From positions 562,536-626,535 of the forward strand of contig JADJUJ010000003.1 of the NCBI GenBank assembly GCA_016710765.1: a stretch of DNA of 64,000 nucleotides, in the 5' to 3' direction. The position numbers and the translations under genes are program-made. The notes under the pieces were generated by a model. It saw nothing but the letters and a program-made list of their open reading frames with translations, ran no database searches and was not told the origin of the DNA. The stretch is from Lewinellaceae bacterium (GTDB lineage: Bacteria > Bacteroidota > Bacteroidia > Chitinophagales > Saprospiraceae). Shown one piece after another: positions 47,143 to 56,693 of this stretch. The first letter of the stretch is position 1. Each line of letters opens with the position of its first letter.

Positions 47143-47209
47143 GAGCATGCAAAACCTTCTCCTGCCGGCAGCGACCCACCCCAAAACAAAAGATTTCACC
47201 AACAACTGC

Positions 47210-48325
47210 CTACAGGCCAGGCTTCAATAAAACACTGGCCAGGTTTCCCCAGGAGAACCTGGTCTTTTCTTTTTGCACGCCTTCGTGCAAAGCCAACGCG
47301 CGGTTGTTGTTGAAAAAGTCAAGCATGGCTTCGGCTATGGCCCCGGGTGTTGGATCCACTACGTATCCCGAGACACCATCGGTGACGATTTCAGCCAACC
47401 CGCCCACGCGGGTAACCACCATGGGTTTTTCAAAATGGTAGGCGATTTGCGAGATGCCGCTTTGGGTGGCCGTTTTATAGGGCTGTACCACCAGGTCGGC
47501 TGCGCCGAAGTACCAACGCACTTCGTCGTTTGGAATAAAATCGGTGAACAGGTGTACGCGGTCCCGCAGTCCGGCTTTTTCAATAATGGTTGCATAGGGC
47601 TCCCAGCTTTCGTAGCATTCGCCGGCTACGATGGCATGCACTGTGGGTGTTTGGGCCAGAGCTTCCAACAGCAGGTCGAGGCCTTTGTAGGCGCGGATAA
47701 AACCAAAGAACAGCACCAACGGGGTGTTTGGTGGTAAATTGAGTTTTGTCCGGCACTCGCTTTGTGCGGCTGCAACGCCGTAAATATCGTAAACAGGGTG
47801 GGGGGCCATCCGCACAGATTTCTTGCTAAAGGTGCGGATATCATCGGCGACCGAAGCGGACATGACTACAAATTCATCGCATCCAGCGATAAAATAGCGG
47901 GAAAAAAGCCGGTCGCCGGGCCTTTTTTCGTGCGGTATCATGTTGTCGACCAGCGCGACACTCCGGAATTTCTTTCTGGCAAAAAAGCGCGCCTTGATCA
48001 ATACCGTTCCCAGACTTGGCCCCATAAAGGGCAGCCAATACCGGGTGATGACAAGGTCGGGTTTTTCCCGGGCAATGGCGATACCGGTGCGTACCCAGCT
48101 CAAAGGGTTAATGGAGTTGAGCATCGTCCGGATACGGAGCCCGGTAGGAGCGGGATCGTTGGTATACTGCGTTTTTCCCGGAAAAAGGAAGCCCGGGTAC
48201 TGGAGCGAAAAGGAAAAGATCACTACTTCGTGCCCCTGATCCTGCAGTTCCTGCGCCAGCCGTTCGGAAGAGGCTGCAATGCCGCCGCGCAGCGGGTGGG
48301 CAGGGGAGAGGAGGACGATTTTCAT
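47210..48325 (-). CDS. GT4-family glycosyltransferase
   Basis: 371 residues with two Rossmann-like halves. N-terminal MKIVLLSPAHPLRGGIAASSERLA is the acceptor side; the C-terminal half has FGFIRAYKGLDLLLEAL, the LFTDFIPNDEVRWYFGAADLVVQPYKTATQSGI region and VGGLAEIVTDGVSGYVVDP, typical of GT4 (WcaA/PimA-like) enzymes. The open frame extends upstream, but ATG at 48325 has a clear GGAGAT ribosome site and overlaps the stop of the upstream GT2 gene by 4 bp (ATGA), so it is the start. With the GT2 protein it may act on a polysaccharide or lipid-linked sugar. Substrates unknown. Confidence 0.9.
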   Translation of the reverse strand: MKIVLLSPAHPLRGGIAASSERLAQELQDQGHEVVIFSFSLQYPGFLFPGKTQYTNDPAPTGLRIRTMLNSINPLSWVRTGIAIAREKPDLVITRYWLPFMGPSLGTVLIKARFFARKKFRSVALVDNMIPHEKRPGDRLFSRYFIAGCDEFVVMSASVADDIRTFSKKSVRMAPHPVYDIYGVAAAQSECRTKLNLPPNTPLVLFFGFIRAYKGLDLLLEALAQTPTVHAIVAGECYESWEPYATIIEKAGLRDRVHLFTDFIPNDEVRWYFGAADLVVQPYKTATQSGISQIAYHFEKPMVVTRVGGLAEIVTDGVSGYVVDPTPGAIAEAMLDFFNNNRALALHEGVQKEKTRFSWGNLASVLLKPGL

Positions 48326-49251
48326 ATCTCCTTTTCTATCAAATATTGATCCCGGTACATGGAGTTGCGGTTGACCATTTCGGCGATGAAGCCGGTCAGG
48401 AACAACTGGCTGCCCACAATAAGGGCCAGGATGCCGAAGTAGAACAGCGGCCGGTCGGCAATGCCGTATTCCAGATAAACGATTTTTGCAATGCTCAGGT
48501 AACCCAAAATAATGACGCCGATGAAAAAGGAAAAGACACCCAGCATGCCAAAAAAGTGCATGGGGCGCTTGCCGAATTTTCCAACAAAATACACAGAGAG
48601 CAAGTCCAGAAAGCCGTTGATGTAGCGTTCCCAGCCAAATTTGGAATACCCGTATTTGCGGGCGTGGTGCTCCACTACTTTTTCGCCAATTTTTGTAAAT
48701 CCGGCCCACTTGGCCAGTACCGGTATCCAGCGGTGCATTTCGCCGTACACCTCCACTGCTTTGATGACTTCCTGCCGGTAGGCTTTTAGCCCGCAGTTGA
48801 AGTCGTGGAGTTTGATACCGCTCATGGTGCTGGCGGTGGCGTTGAACAGTTTGCTGGGCAGGCGTTTTTCCAGGGGGTCGTGCCGGCGTTTTTTCCAACC
48901 ACTGACGAGGTCCAGCCCGTCTTCCGTAATCATTTTGTAGAGTTCCGGAATTTCATCGGGACTGTCCTGCAGGTCGGCATCCATGGTGATGACCACCCGG
49001 CCCTGGGCCGCCTGGAAGCCGGTATGTAGTCCGGCGGATTTGCCGTAATTGCGCCGGAACTTGATGGCCCGGACGTTTGGATTGCTTGCTTTAAGATCCT
49101 CTATAACCTTCCAGGAATTGTCGGTGCTGCCATCGTCGATGAAAATGATTTCGTAGGTGTAACGGCCGTCGCACACACGGCGGATCCAGGCTTCCGGTTC
49201 AGGAAGGCTTTCTGCTTCGTTTTTAAGTGGTATGACGATCGAGAGATCCAT
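48322..49251 (-). CDS. GT2-family glycosyltransferase with two C-terminal membrane helices (DPM1/ArnC-like)
   Basis: 309 residues. GT-A fold with MDLSIVIPLKNEAESLPE, IDDGSTDNSW, ITMDADLQDSPDEIPE and RRHDPLEKRLPSKLFN, then two hydrophobic segments at about 235-260 and 270-290. This architecture transfers a sugar from a nucleotide sugar to polyprenyl phosphate. ATG at 49251. It is translationally coupled with the GT4 gene. Confidence 0.9.
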   Translation of the reverse strand: MDLSIVIPLKNEAESLPEPEAWIRRVCDGRYTYEIIFIDDGSTDNSWKVIEDLKASNPNVRAIKFRRNYGKSAGLHTGFQAAQGRVVITMDADLQDSPDEIPELYKMITEDGLDLVSGWKKRRHDPLEKRLPSKLFNATASTMSGIKLHDFNCGLKAYRQEVIKAVEVYGEMHRWIPVLAKWAGFTKIGEKVVEHHARKYGYSKFGWERYINGFLDLLSVYFVGKFGKRPMHFFGMLGVFSFFIGVIILGYLSIAKIVYLEYGIADRPLFYFGILALIVGSQLFLTGFIAEMVNRNSMYRDQYLIEKEI

Positions 49252-49308
49252 GATAGGCTGCGGGTCTTTAATTCTTGGGTTATGCGCTGCAAATAAGCGG
49301 ATAAAATT

Positions 49309-50046
49309 TTACAAATCAAATTTTGTGAGCGGGCTAGGCTGAATTTGCTTGGCTGGAATGGATTCAGGGTCGCGTTCCAGGTGGATGGGCAGCAAGGGGC
49401 CAGAGTCCTTGCTCACGGGGATGGCATCCTGTTGCCGCCACGATTTTTCCTTTAGCATCTTGCTCCAACGCTGGAACAGTTGTTCCTGCTGCTCAGCGTT
49501 GAGTTTGGGGTGGTTGTCGTAAAAGCCTTTCATGTTCCGTTGGCGGCGCGCCTCATAGAGCGTAACGGCGCAAGCCACGGAGATGTTGAGGCTCTCGGCA
49601 AAACCGGCTTGCGGGATGTTGAAATTACCGTCGGCCAGGGCGAGCGCTTCCGCGCTGACGCCCTCGTCTTCGTTGCCAAAGAGCAAGGCCGTGGGCTGGC
49701 TGAGGTCGAGGTCGTACACCGATTTGCTTTCGGTGCCGAGGTGGGTAGCCAATATGCGGCTATAGCGTTCGCGAACGCGGCGGAAACACTCCTCCAGGTC
49801 TTCAAACACATATACATCAATCCAACGGAATGTACCGGCGGAGGTTTTTTTTCCCAACCGGAGGCCGCGTTTGTCGAGGTAGTTTTTGGTGTACACCGCA
49901 AAAATTTCCCGGATGCCTACCGCATCGCAGGAGCGCATCACGGCACTGATGTTCAGCGGGTCGTTGATGTTTTCCAAAATGACTGTCAGATCAGGCTGGC
50001 TTTGCCGAATGACAGTGCGGATCTTATGTTCGCGTTCGGGTTTCAA
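49309..50046 (-). CDS. trmH: TrmH-like (SpoU) tRNA 2'-O-methyltransferase
   Basis: SPOUT-fold RNA methylase. Motifs: ILENINDPLNISAVMRSCDAVG (motif 1), LFGNEDEGVSAEALALAD (motif 2) and IPQAGFAESLNISVACAVTLYEA (motif 3), forming the SAM-binding knot, at the expected spacing. Best match in pattern is tRNA Gm18 methylase TrmH, though rRNA or other tRNA targets are possible. There is no ATG before motif 1; TTG at 50046 (giving KPEREHKIRTVI, like the usual TrmH N-terminus) is chosen over TTG at 50115. The 50116-50334 spacer has no visible gene. Confidence 0.85.
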   Translation of the reverse strand: MKPEREHKIRTVIRQSQPDLTVILENINDPLNISAVMRSCDAVGIREIFAVYTKNYLDKRGLRLGKKTSAGTFRWIDVYVFEDLEECFRRVRERYSRILATHLGTESKSVYDLDLSQPTALLFGNEDEGVSAEALALADGNFNIPQAGFAESLNISVACAVTLYEARRQRNMKGFYDNHPKLNAEQQEQLFQRWSKMLKEKSWRQQDAIPVSKDSGPLLPIHLERDPESIPAKQIQPSPLTKFDL

Positions 50047-50334
50047 TCTGCTTTTTGCGCCCCCGGACAAATATTGTAATGGTTGCCCGGCGGGGTATTT
50101 GCTGTAAAGGTACAACTTTTGCGGCTGCCTGACCTGGAAAGCAGGATTTTGGCTTGAGGCTGGATGTGCGCTAATGTTTTAGGGCAGGGTCTTAGGGGTG
50201 GCTATGGTGGTTTTGGCTTCACTAGCCTGGATCATGCCATGTTCAGAATAAAGAACACCCTTTGCAAAACAGGCCCGGCATTTAAACCAATAATAGTCCT
50301 TTGGCGCAAAATAAGGCCGGCTTTTCAGGGTCCT

Positions 50335-50601
50335 CTACCGGCATGTCGGTTTGCTTGCAGGGTCTTCGATGCGCCCCAGCAGGTACGCTACCGTATCAAT
50401 GCCTTCTACATTGATATCGAGTTCGTAGTGGAATCGGATAAATTTTTCCAGTTGTGGAATTTGTTCTCCGGAAAGGAAGCCCTCGTCTTCTACTTCGGTT
50501 ACTTCAATGAGCCCGTTTTCCTGCAAGGCATGAATGAAGTCGATTTCAATATCGTGGTAGGTACAGAACGTTTCAACGGGTACCAAATAGGCAGTTTTCA
50601 T
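50335..50601 (-). CDS. cbpM: Chaperone modulator CbpM
   Basis: 88 residues. The sequence CTYHDIEIDFIHALQENGLIEV resembles the MerR-like fold of CbpM/YccV proteins that bind the J-domain of CbpA and inhibit it. ATG at 50601 is 3 bp after the stop of cbpA on the same strand, the usual cbpA-cbpM order. Confidence 0.85.
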   Translation of the reverse strand: MKTAYLVPVETFCTYHDIEIDFIHALQENGLIEVTEVEDEGFLSGEQIPQLEKFIRFHYELDINVEGIDTVAYLLGRIEDPASKPTCR

Positions 50602-50604
50602 GCT

Positions 50605-51486
50605 TTACAGTTTTGATAATTCGGTGAAAAGGGCTTTTTGCTGCGCGTTAAGGTTTGTTGGGATACGGAGGGTGTAGGTGACGAAAAGATCGCCAAAGGC
50701 CCCTTCCTGCTTGTAAATAGGAAATCCCTTGCCCTTTAACTTAACCGTGGTGCCATTTTGGGTTTCTGGTTTTACTTTGATTTTTATTTTTTCCTGCAGT
50801 CCGTCAACAATGATGTCTCCGCCCAAAACTGCGGTATACAAATCGAGGTCGGCATCGGCGTACAGGTTGTTACCAGATCTTTTGAAACGAGGATGCTGGG
50901 CTATGGAAAAGGTAAGGTATAGGTCGCCATTAGGTCCGCCATTAATCCCGGGGCCACCATGCCCTGGTATTTTGATGACCTGGCCATTTTCAACACCTGC
51001 CGGGATGGTAATTCTGATTTTTTTCCCGTTTACCGTAAGTTCCTGCTTGTGCGTTTGGGCGGCTTCCAGGAGTGTTAGTTGCAATTCTGCGTGGTAATCC
51101 TCGCCCCGGAATTTGACCTGGCCCCCGCGTCGGGGATTTCCCTGGGCGCCAAACATCGCCTCAAAGAAGTCGGAAAAGTCGCCTTCCTGCTCTGCGTTGC
51201 GGCTGCGGCGACTTCCTGTGTTCGCAGATTGTTGTTGCCGGGCCTTTTCAAAAGCCTCGGCGTGTTCCCAGTCTTTACCGTAAAGGTCGTATTGCTTTCT
51301 TTTTTCCGGATCGCTGAGTACCTCATGGGCTTCATTGATCTGCTGAAATTTACTTTTAGCCTCGTTGTTGTTTGGGTTTAAGTCAGGGTGGTATTTTCTG
51401 GCTAATTTACGGTATGCTGCTTTGATGTCTTTGGGATCTGCTGTTTTATCAAGTCCCAGTATTTTGTAATAATCTACGAATTCCAT
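50605..51486 (-). CDS. cbpA: DnaJ-class co-chaperone CbpA
   Basis: Stimulates DnaK and binds curved DNA in E. coli. 293 residues from ATG at 51486. J-domain with the HPD motif (YRKLARKYHPDLNP), then a Gly/Ser-rich linker (about 75-115) and the two C-terminal beta domains (FRGEDYHAELQLTLLEAA, PGHGGPGINGGPNGDLYL). There is no zinc-finger domain, so it is the CbpA/DnaJ type II form. Upstream in-frame codons do not belong to it. Confidence 0.93.
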   Translation of the reverse strand: MEFVDYYKILGLDKTADPKDIKAAYRKLARKYHPDLNPNNNEAKSKFQQINEAHEVLSDPEKRKQYDLYGKDWEHAEAFEKARQQQSANTGSRRSRNAEQEGDFSDFFEAMFGAQGNPRRGGQVKFRGEDYHAELQLTLLEAAQTHKQELTVNGKKIRITIPAGVENGQVIKIPGHGGPGINGGPNGDLYLTFSIAQHPRFKRSGNNLYADADLDLYTAVLGGDIIVDGLQEKIKIKVKPETQNGTTVKLKGKGFPIYKQEGAFGDLFVTYTLRIPTNLNAQQKALFTELSKL

Positions 51487-51533
51487 GAAATCAGTAATTT
51501 GAGTTCGGAGGTGGGGGAGCGCTGTTGGCGACA

Positions 51534-51547
51534 AGGGGCATGCCCCT
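51534..51547. repeat. Short perfect palindrome AGGGGCATGCCCCT
   Basis: A 14-bp perfect palindrome between cbpA and the broken methyltransferase, of the GGGGCATGCCCC type often seen as dispersed intergenic elements in Bacteroidota. Confidence 0.5.
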
Positions 51548-51644
51548 ACCTTTTCTTAAGGCTTCAAATGTAACCAATTTTGGCTGAAAATAAAAGGAGA
51601 AAACCCGGGGTAAGCGCTGATTTTAAGCCCGAACAAGTTCTTCG

Positions 51645-52373
51645 TCACATTGTACTCAGATCCGCTATTTTCCACACGCCGAGCACCTTGCCCCTGGCAC
51701 TTTTTTCAAATCCTGCCGGACAATATTCAGCTATCGTGGCCATCGGTTTAGGGAAATAAAACGGATGGATTTCCAGATTTATGGGCCGCCAGTCGCCGGT
51801 AATGATGTCGTAATTCAGGGTTATTGATTGAAAGGTGGTGGTAATCAGGTATTGGCAGGATGATTTCTTAATGTTTTCAATCGTCTCAAAGATGTCCTCA
51901 AAAGAAAAATGGACCAGGCAATCTCTGTTGAGCAAAACATCACAAGAAGGAATTTCATCGGAGATAATGTTGAGGGTCCTGAATTGTACGTTTTCGTTGC
52001 TGAATTGCTTGGTGTTCTGTTGGATCAACGCTTATACTATGTCGCAACCCAAGTATTTCAAGTTTGAAAAGTTGAGTTGCCGCATCCAATGGAAGTCGCC
52101 GCAAGGAACATCTACCATGGAGGCAATGTGGTAATCAGCAACAAACTTTTGCAGTCCGGCAACTATACCCTGGGTCGCCATCAGGGATGACCCTGGTCCG
52201 GAAATGCTTTCACCCTCGCCCCAATGCTTGGATCGGTAAATTTTCTCGAAAACCGCTTTGGTGTGGAGTTGCCTGAAAACGGAATGGCTTTTTGCGTAGC
52301 GGTATTTGTGATAGCGGTCCAGCCAGCGGGTGGGAACGCTTTTTCGAATAGCATTCGACAAAAAATGAAACAT
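51645..52373 (-). pseudogene. Class I methyltransferase interrupted by an in-frame stop
   Basis: One frame of 242 codons, split by TAA at 52032-52034 with both halves in the same frame. N-terminal half contains the SAM loop MVDVPCGDFHWMRQLNF and YLGCDIV; the second half continues ALIQQNTKQFSNENVQFRTL and NRDCLVHFSFEDIFETI, as expected of a family with CD-x-V plus acidic motif. A one-base change at that codon (for example AAA to TAA) would explain it. It may be a recent pseudogene or a sequencing error. Substrate unknown. Confidence 0.75.
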
Positions 52374-52404
52374 GATGCATCGAAATGATTTGGATTCAAA
52401 TGAT

Positions 52405-52439
52405 AAAAATCCCCTGCGTTTAAGGTGCAGGGGATTTTT
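52405..52439. terminator. Bidirectional terminator
   Basis: A 13-bp perfect stem AAAAATCCCCTGC / GCAGGGGATTTTT with a 9-nt loop. It ends the minus-strand gene at 52470. Confidence 0.85.
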
Positions 52440-52469
52440 AATCTTGAAAAAACGCGCGCATAATGCGGT

Positions 52470-53246
52470 TTACTGTGTTGGCACGGATTCAGGCTCCGTG
52501 GTTTCCGGCACGGTGCTCCCCTTTTCTTTCATCGCTCGCCTTTCACAACGGTCGCAAAGATCCGTGATGTTTTTCAACTCCCTGGCCTGCGCCACGGTGC
52601 CTTCAAAAATCTCGTTGGTCCTGTCTGAGTTGATGTAGGAGCAATCCTGATAGAGGTGATAGGATTTGCCCGACTTGGTCCAGTAAACGTGGTTTACGCC
52701 GCCCATCAGGTCCTGAACCTGTTGGGTTTGTTCGGCATATTGTTCCTGGGAAGGCGGGTTGAGGTCGATACCTGTTGCGCCGGCAATCAGCAATGCGATG
52801 ACGGCTATGCTGCCAACCAGCCCTTTTTGTTTGCCGCTCAGGTCTTTGTTGGTGAAAATGAGGATGACCAGCGGCAGAAAAGCAATGACGCTGATGATTA
52901 CCCCCAACTGGTTTTGCAGGAAAAAGCGGGTTTTATCTTTTTCTGAAGCCGGGTCAAGGCGGTTGGCTTGTTTCCATACCAGGTTGCCTACGACTGCGAA
53001 TGCCAGGTCGGCCACAATCAAACCGATCAGCCAGCCGGTGCTGATGGGCGGCTTGCGCAGCAGTAAGATTGCGCCGATCTCAAAGCCGATGGCGGCCACC
53101 CAGGCGAGGATGGCCAGGATGCGGTAATTGCGGGCCTTGGTTTTACTTTCTGCAGTGGGCGCCCAGGCACGGGTTTCGGTGGTGGAAGACTCAGGTTCTC
53201 CTCCTTCGACCGGGGTTATCTTGATGGGTTTCTTTTCGTCTGCCAT
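52470..53246 (-). CDS. Four-helix membrane protein of unknown function
   Basis: 258 residues. A Thr/Glu/Pro-rich cytoplasmic N-terminus (about 1-40) is followed by four hydrophobic segments (about 43-65, 72-92, 113-132, 143-160). The C-terminal soluble part contains YHLYQDCSYI and CDRCERRAMK, a Cys-x2-Cys motif that may bind a metal, and an acidic tail. I do not recognise the family. ATG at 53246. It stands alone, with a terminator at its end. Confidence 0.75.
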   Translation of the reverse strand: MADEKKPIKITPVEGGEPESSTTETRAWAPTAESKTKARNYRILAILAWVAAIGFEIGAILLLRKPPISTGWLIGLIVADLAFAVVGNLVWKQANRLDPASEKDKTRFFLQNQLGVIISVIAFLPLVILIFTNKDLSGKQKGLVGSIAVIALLIAGATGIDLNPPSQEQYAEQTQQVQDLMGGVNHVYWTKSGKSYHLYQDCSYINSDRTNEIFEGTVAQARELKNITDLCDRCERRAMKEKGSTVPETTEPESVPTQ

Positions 53247-53403
53247 GTGTGTTGGTTTTGTATTTGATGAACTAGTTGGAATGGTTTTGTCGATAATTTT
53301 GCTTCGAAGACAACGTCAATGTGGCTATTGTCCGTTAAAATTAGACAGTTTCTGGACTTATTGAGCAGAAATGCCCATTTTTTTGATTGAACCATCCATC
53401 CAC

Positions 53404-53886
53404 TCATATCCATTTTCTGACCTTATGGCAATAGGCCTGATACGCTGCTCCAAAGTCTTTCCGAAGTCGCGGTTCTTCCAAAAAGGAGATAAAAAGGTTG
53501 AACACTACAAATACGGTCAAAACATACACCCAGAATGCAATAATATGGAGAAAAAGGGCTTCTGCAAGCAACATCAGCATTACACCTGTGTACATGGGGT
53601 TGCGGGAATACCGATAAAGCCCGGAAACGACCAGTTGCCTGGTAGGGTCGGCAGGCGATAAAGTTCCCCCGCCTTGTTTGGCAAACAGGTAGATGCAATG
53701 CAGCATAATGGCCAATCCCAACAGCAACAGCACCGCAGACAGGTACTTATCCAGCCCCCAGTAGTCCTGGAAAATGCGCGACAGTTGATCCTTTACAAGG
53801 AGAAAGGGAATCAGGCCAACCACAATGCCTGGATGCAGGACTGTGAAAACGAGGTTTCGGAGCAGAAGGGAAGACAAGTTTGCCAC
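53404..53886 (-). CDS. Isoprenylcysteine/phospholipid methyltransferase-like membrane protein
   Basis: 160 residues, about four membrane helices. GLYRYSRNPMYTGVM and EEPRLRKDFGAAYQAYCHKV are the conserved signatures of the ICMT/PEMT superfamily that binds SAM near the C-terminus. The GTG start at 53886 is the only good one. Substrate is unknown. It lies 48 bp after the lipoprotein gene and on the same strand. Confidence 0.8.
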   Translation of the reverse strand: MANLSSLLLRNLVFTVLHPGIVVGLIPFLLVKDQLSRIFQDYWGLDKYLSAVLLLLGLAIMLHCIYLFAKQGGGTLSPADPTRQLVVSGLYRYSRNPMYTGVMLMLLAEALFLHIIAFWVYVLTVFVVFNLFISFLEEPRLRKDFGAAYQAYCHKVRKWI

Positions 53887-53934
53887 GCAACAAATTCAGA
53901 TGAAACAGTTGTGCATTTTTGCCCTGGATCTTGT

Positions 53935-55278
53935 TTATTCCACCGGTACAAATTTGTTCTGGTCGAACCTCAGGATCAGCACATGGGTATTTTCAAGGTA
54001 GTCGTAAGTACTGGTGCCGGTATCCATAAAGCCGTTGTTGCGCACCGCCTCAAAACGATAAGGGGCATGGAGACCTTCAAAGTTGTCAGTGTTCAAACGC
54101 TCAGGGAAACTCAAGCCATACCGTGCCAGCATGCGCCCGGTAAAAAGGGTAACATCGTACCCGCTGAAGCCATCGTCGGTGGGCACCGTGCCGTAGGTGT
54201 CAAAGAAAAGTTGTTCAAAATCCTTGATCCGCGGCTGATTGCGGTCGATGTAATCAGCGGAAGAAAGGTGGACATTGAGGTTCCGGAAATACTCAGGCTC
54301 GATGTTTTCAAAATTCGCCCATTGCGGCATCCCAAACACTTCTACCTGATTTCGCCCTTTGATGGCGTTGAGTTTAAGGAGTAGCGACATTACAAAATCC
54401 TGGCTGCTCCAGGATGGCATAATAAAGGTGGTCGTTTTACCAGACTTAAGGTAACTGGCCAGGGCCGCTTTGTCAAAATTGGTGGCATCATCGGGCAATA
54501 TCAGTTCCTTCATTGGTCCGCCGCCCAAGGCCGCATTCGCCTCCTGAAAATAGGGGAGCCGCCCAGCCTCTTTTTCCTTACAAACCAGCACAACATTGGC
54601 AGGCTCGTTGTAGCGGCGCACAAAGCGAGTGATTGCCACACAGTGCGATTTGAGTGAGGGGTTGATTTGGATAAAATCCGGATTGGCCTGTGTAAGCGTG
54701 CTAACCGGTGTTGTTGGCGAAACCAAAATTTGGCGTTTTTCGCGCGTTGCTGCGGCCAGCATTTCTACCTGGCTGCTGCGCATGGGGCCTATCAGGACCT
54801 GTGCTTTGTCGAGTTTGCCGCTGTTGATCAGTTGGCGAAAATCAGTATCATTGCCCCGTGCATCCTGGAATTCTACCTGGAGTTTTACGCGGTTTTCAAC
54901 CGACAATTGCTGGAGCGCCAGCTGTGCTCCGGCATAAAATTGCATAGCGGGCTCACTTTTTTCCGGTACTGCATTGGTCTCTTCATCAAATTGCCCTGCA
55001 TCAAAGGGCATCACTATGGCTAACTTTGTACACCGTTCCGGGCACATTGGGACGGGCTGGAACGGGTTGGTTGCTGTTGCCGGAGCCAATGGGCGGGACC
55101 TGGGAAGGCGGACTCACCCAGCGAATGGTGTCGATGGGAAGGGGCTGCTGTTTCTGCTGTGGCCGGGTATTGGACGGCTTCCGCGAAGGCGTGCTGGCAA
55201 TGCTTTTTGAGCCGGATGGCAACCGGCCGTCAGAAACAGCAATGCACTGAGTGCTAACATGTAATTCACAAATTTCAT
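53935..55278 (-). CDS. Periplasmic-binding-fold lipoprotein (LpoA/LivK-like), two frameshifts
   Basis: The protein has a lipoprotein signal MKFVNYMLALSALLFLTAGC at 55278, a Pro/Gln-rich linker, and a type 1 periplasmic-binding fold (KLAIVMPFDAGQFDE, GAQLALQQLSVE, VLIGPMRSSQVEMLAAATRE, DGFSGYDVTLFTGRML). Two lesions break it: a missing A in the run after CHPAQK near 55197 and an extra A in GTVYK near 55034; repair gives 447 residues. Relatives include activators of penicillin-binding proteins (LpoA) and branched-chain amino-acid binding proteins; neither can be chosen. The start ATG is reached only in the corrected frame. Confidence 0.75.
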
Positions 55279-55366
55279 TTTTACCTGTTGTAAGCTGGAT
55301 TTTGGCTATAGCATATGCCCTTGCACGGTAAATCTAAGGGTAAAAGTCCGATTCCCATTACCCGTT

Positions 55367-55714
55367 TTATCCTCCTGCTTTTTTGGTTTTGCTGTAACCC
55401 ATATCCAGCAAAAGTTTCAGCACCTTATCGCGGTGATCGCCTTGCAGGATAATGACCCCGTTTTTAGCATTGCCGCCGCTGGCGCATTTGCTTTTAAGGG
55501 TACGAGCCAGTTCGGCCATGTCGGCATCGGAACCTTCAAACCCTTTGATAACGGTAGATTCCTTGTTTCCCTTGTGCCGCTCCAGCCAAATACGCAAATT
55601 TTGTTGCGATTTGGACGAGTGCTGCTCGGGCTCCTCCTTTTCCGGCGGTTTGAAGTCGGGATTGGTGGAGAACACAAAGCTGCCAAAATCGTTGTAGGTT
55701 TTGTTTTTAGCCAT
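55367..55714 (-). CDS. yciH: SUI1/eIF1-family translation factor (YciH-like)
   Basis: 115 residues. N-terminal tail of about 30 residues, then a SUI1 fold: VIKGFEGSDADMAELARTLKSKCASGG, NGVIILQGDHRDKVLKLLLDMGY. In eukaryotes eIF1 controls start-codon choice; the bacterial role is little known. ATG at 55714 overlaps the diacylglycerol kinase stop by 8 bp. Confidence 0.92.
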   Translation of the reverse strand: MAKNKTYNDFGSFVFSTNPDFKPPEKEEPEQHSSKSQQNLRIWLERHKGNKESTVIKGFEGSDADMAELARTLKSKCASGGNAKNGVIILQGDHRDKVLKLLLDMGYSKTKKAGG

Positions 55715-56662
55715 GGCTGGTATCAGAGGATAGGTTGGAGGGTTTCAGGATATGCAGTGCTTTGGGGAGAAGTTCGAGTTCAATGTCTTCATCTGTCGTA
55801 AAGCCTTCTCCGTCCAGGTGCACATAATTGGTGCCGGCGCTTCTGATGCTTAGTCGGTCAGCAGCAAAGTGCTCAACAAAAGATTCATCAAAAAACCTGC
55901 CGTTCAAAGCCGAAGGTACGGCAGCAAAATATTGCCAGCGCGGTGCATCCTTGAGCAAGACCACGGAAAAAATACCATCGTCGAGTTCTGCGCCCGGCGC
56001 AATCTGTACATTGTACCCGTACATAGGGCCATTGGCAACGGTAATGGCAAAAAAATTGCCCTCGATCCGCTGGCCATTGGCCTCAATGGTACAGGTTTTT
56101 GACTGGTATTGAAGTCCGGCTTTCACCGATTCCATGAAATAGGGGATAAAACCCCGCTTGTTTTTTCCCTTCATGAGGTTCGACACCAGTCCGTCGAAGC
56201 CGATGCCCGCCAGGTTGAAAAACGGGCGCCCGTTGAGACGGCCGGCATCGATAATTTGGGGTTTGGCGAAATTCAGTTTCTCAATCGCCTTGTTGATGTT
56301 GCGCCCATAGCCAAGGTGCATGGCCAGTCCGTTTCCGGAGCCTGCAGGGATTACACCGAGTTGCACCTTGGTATGCAACAGCGCACTGGCTACCTCATTG
56401 ACCGACCCGTCTCCACCGACCGCTACGACGATGTCGTACTGCTCTGCAATGGCCTTTTGGGTAAGTTCTATGGCATGGCCACGTTTTTCGGTATGCCAAA
56501 TCCCATAGATGAATTTGCGGTGGTCGAGATGACGTTCGATGCCATCCAGAATATGCCGTTGAAGCCGTACACCCGCCGCGGGGTTTACGATGAAGACGAT
56601 CTTTTGGGTTGGAGCAGGTCTTCTAAAACTTTATTTCGGAGTACGGGATGCGATGTTTGCAT
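55707..56662 (-). CDS. Diacylglycerol kinase-like lipid kinase (DAGKc), one frameshift near 56607
   Basis: Transfers phosphate to a lipid alcohol. Frame-corrected 318 residues from ATG at 56662: KIVFIVNPAAGVRLQR (ATP/Mg site start), VAVGGDGSVNEVAS (the GGDGT-like loop with S) and IPAGSGNGLAMHLG, then DAGRLNGRPFFNLAGIGFDG. One A missing in the run before AAGATCGTC breaks the N-terminus, so the uncorrected frame starts only at LLHTKV. Overlaps the SUI1 gene, as in an operon. Confidence 0.88.
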
Positions 56663-56693
56663 GATGTACAGTGGTTCACCTGGATTTCAGGCG

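Noticed and set aside
48326..48898. N-terminal extension of the GT4 glycosyltransferase
   Set aside because: It is the shifted frame of the GT2 gene; a clear ribosome site and ATGA overlap fix the start at 48325.
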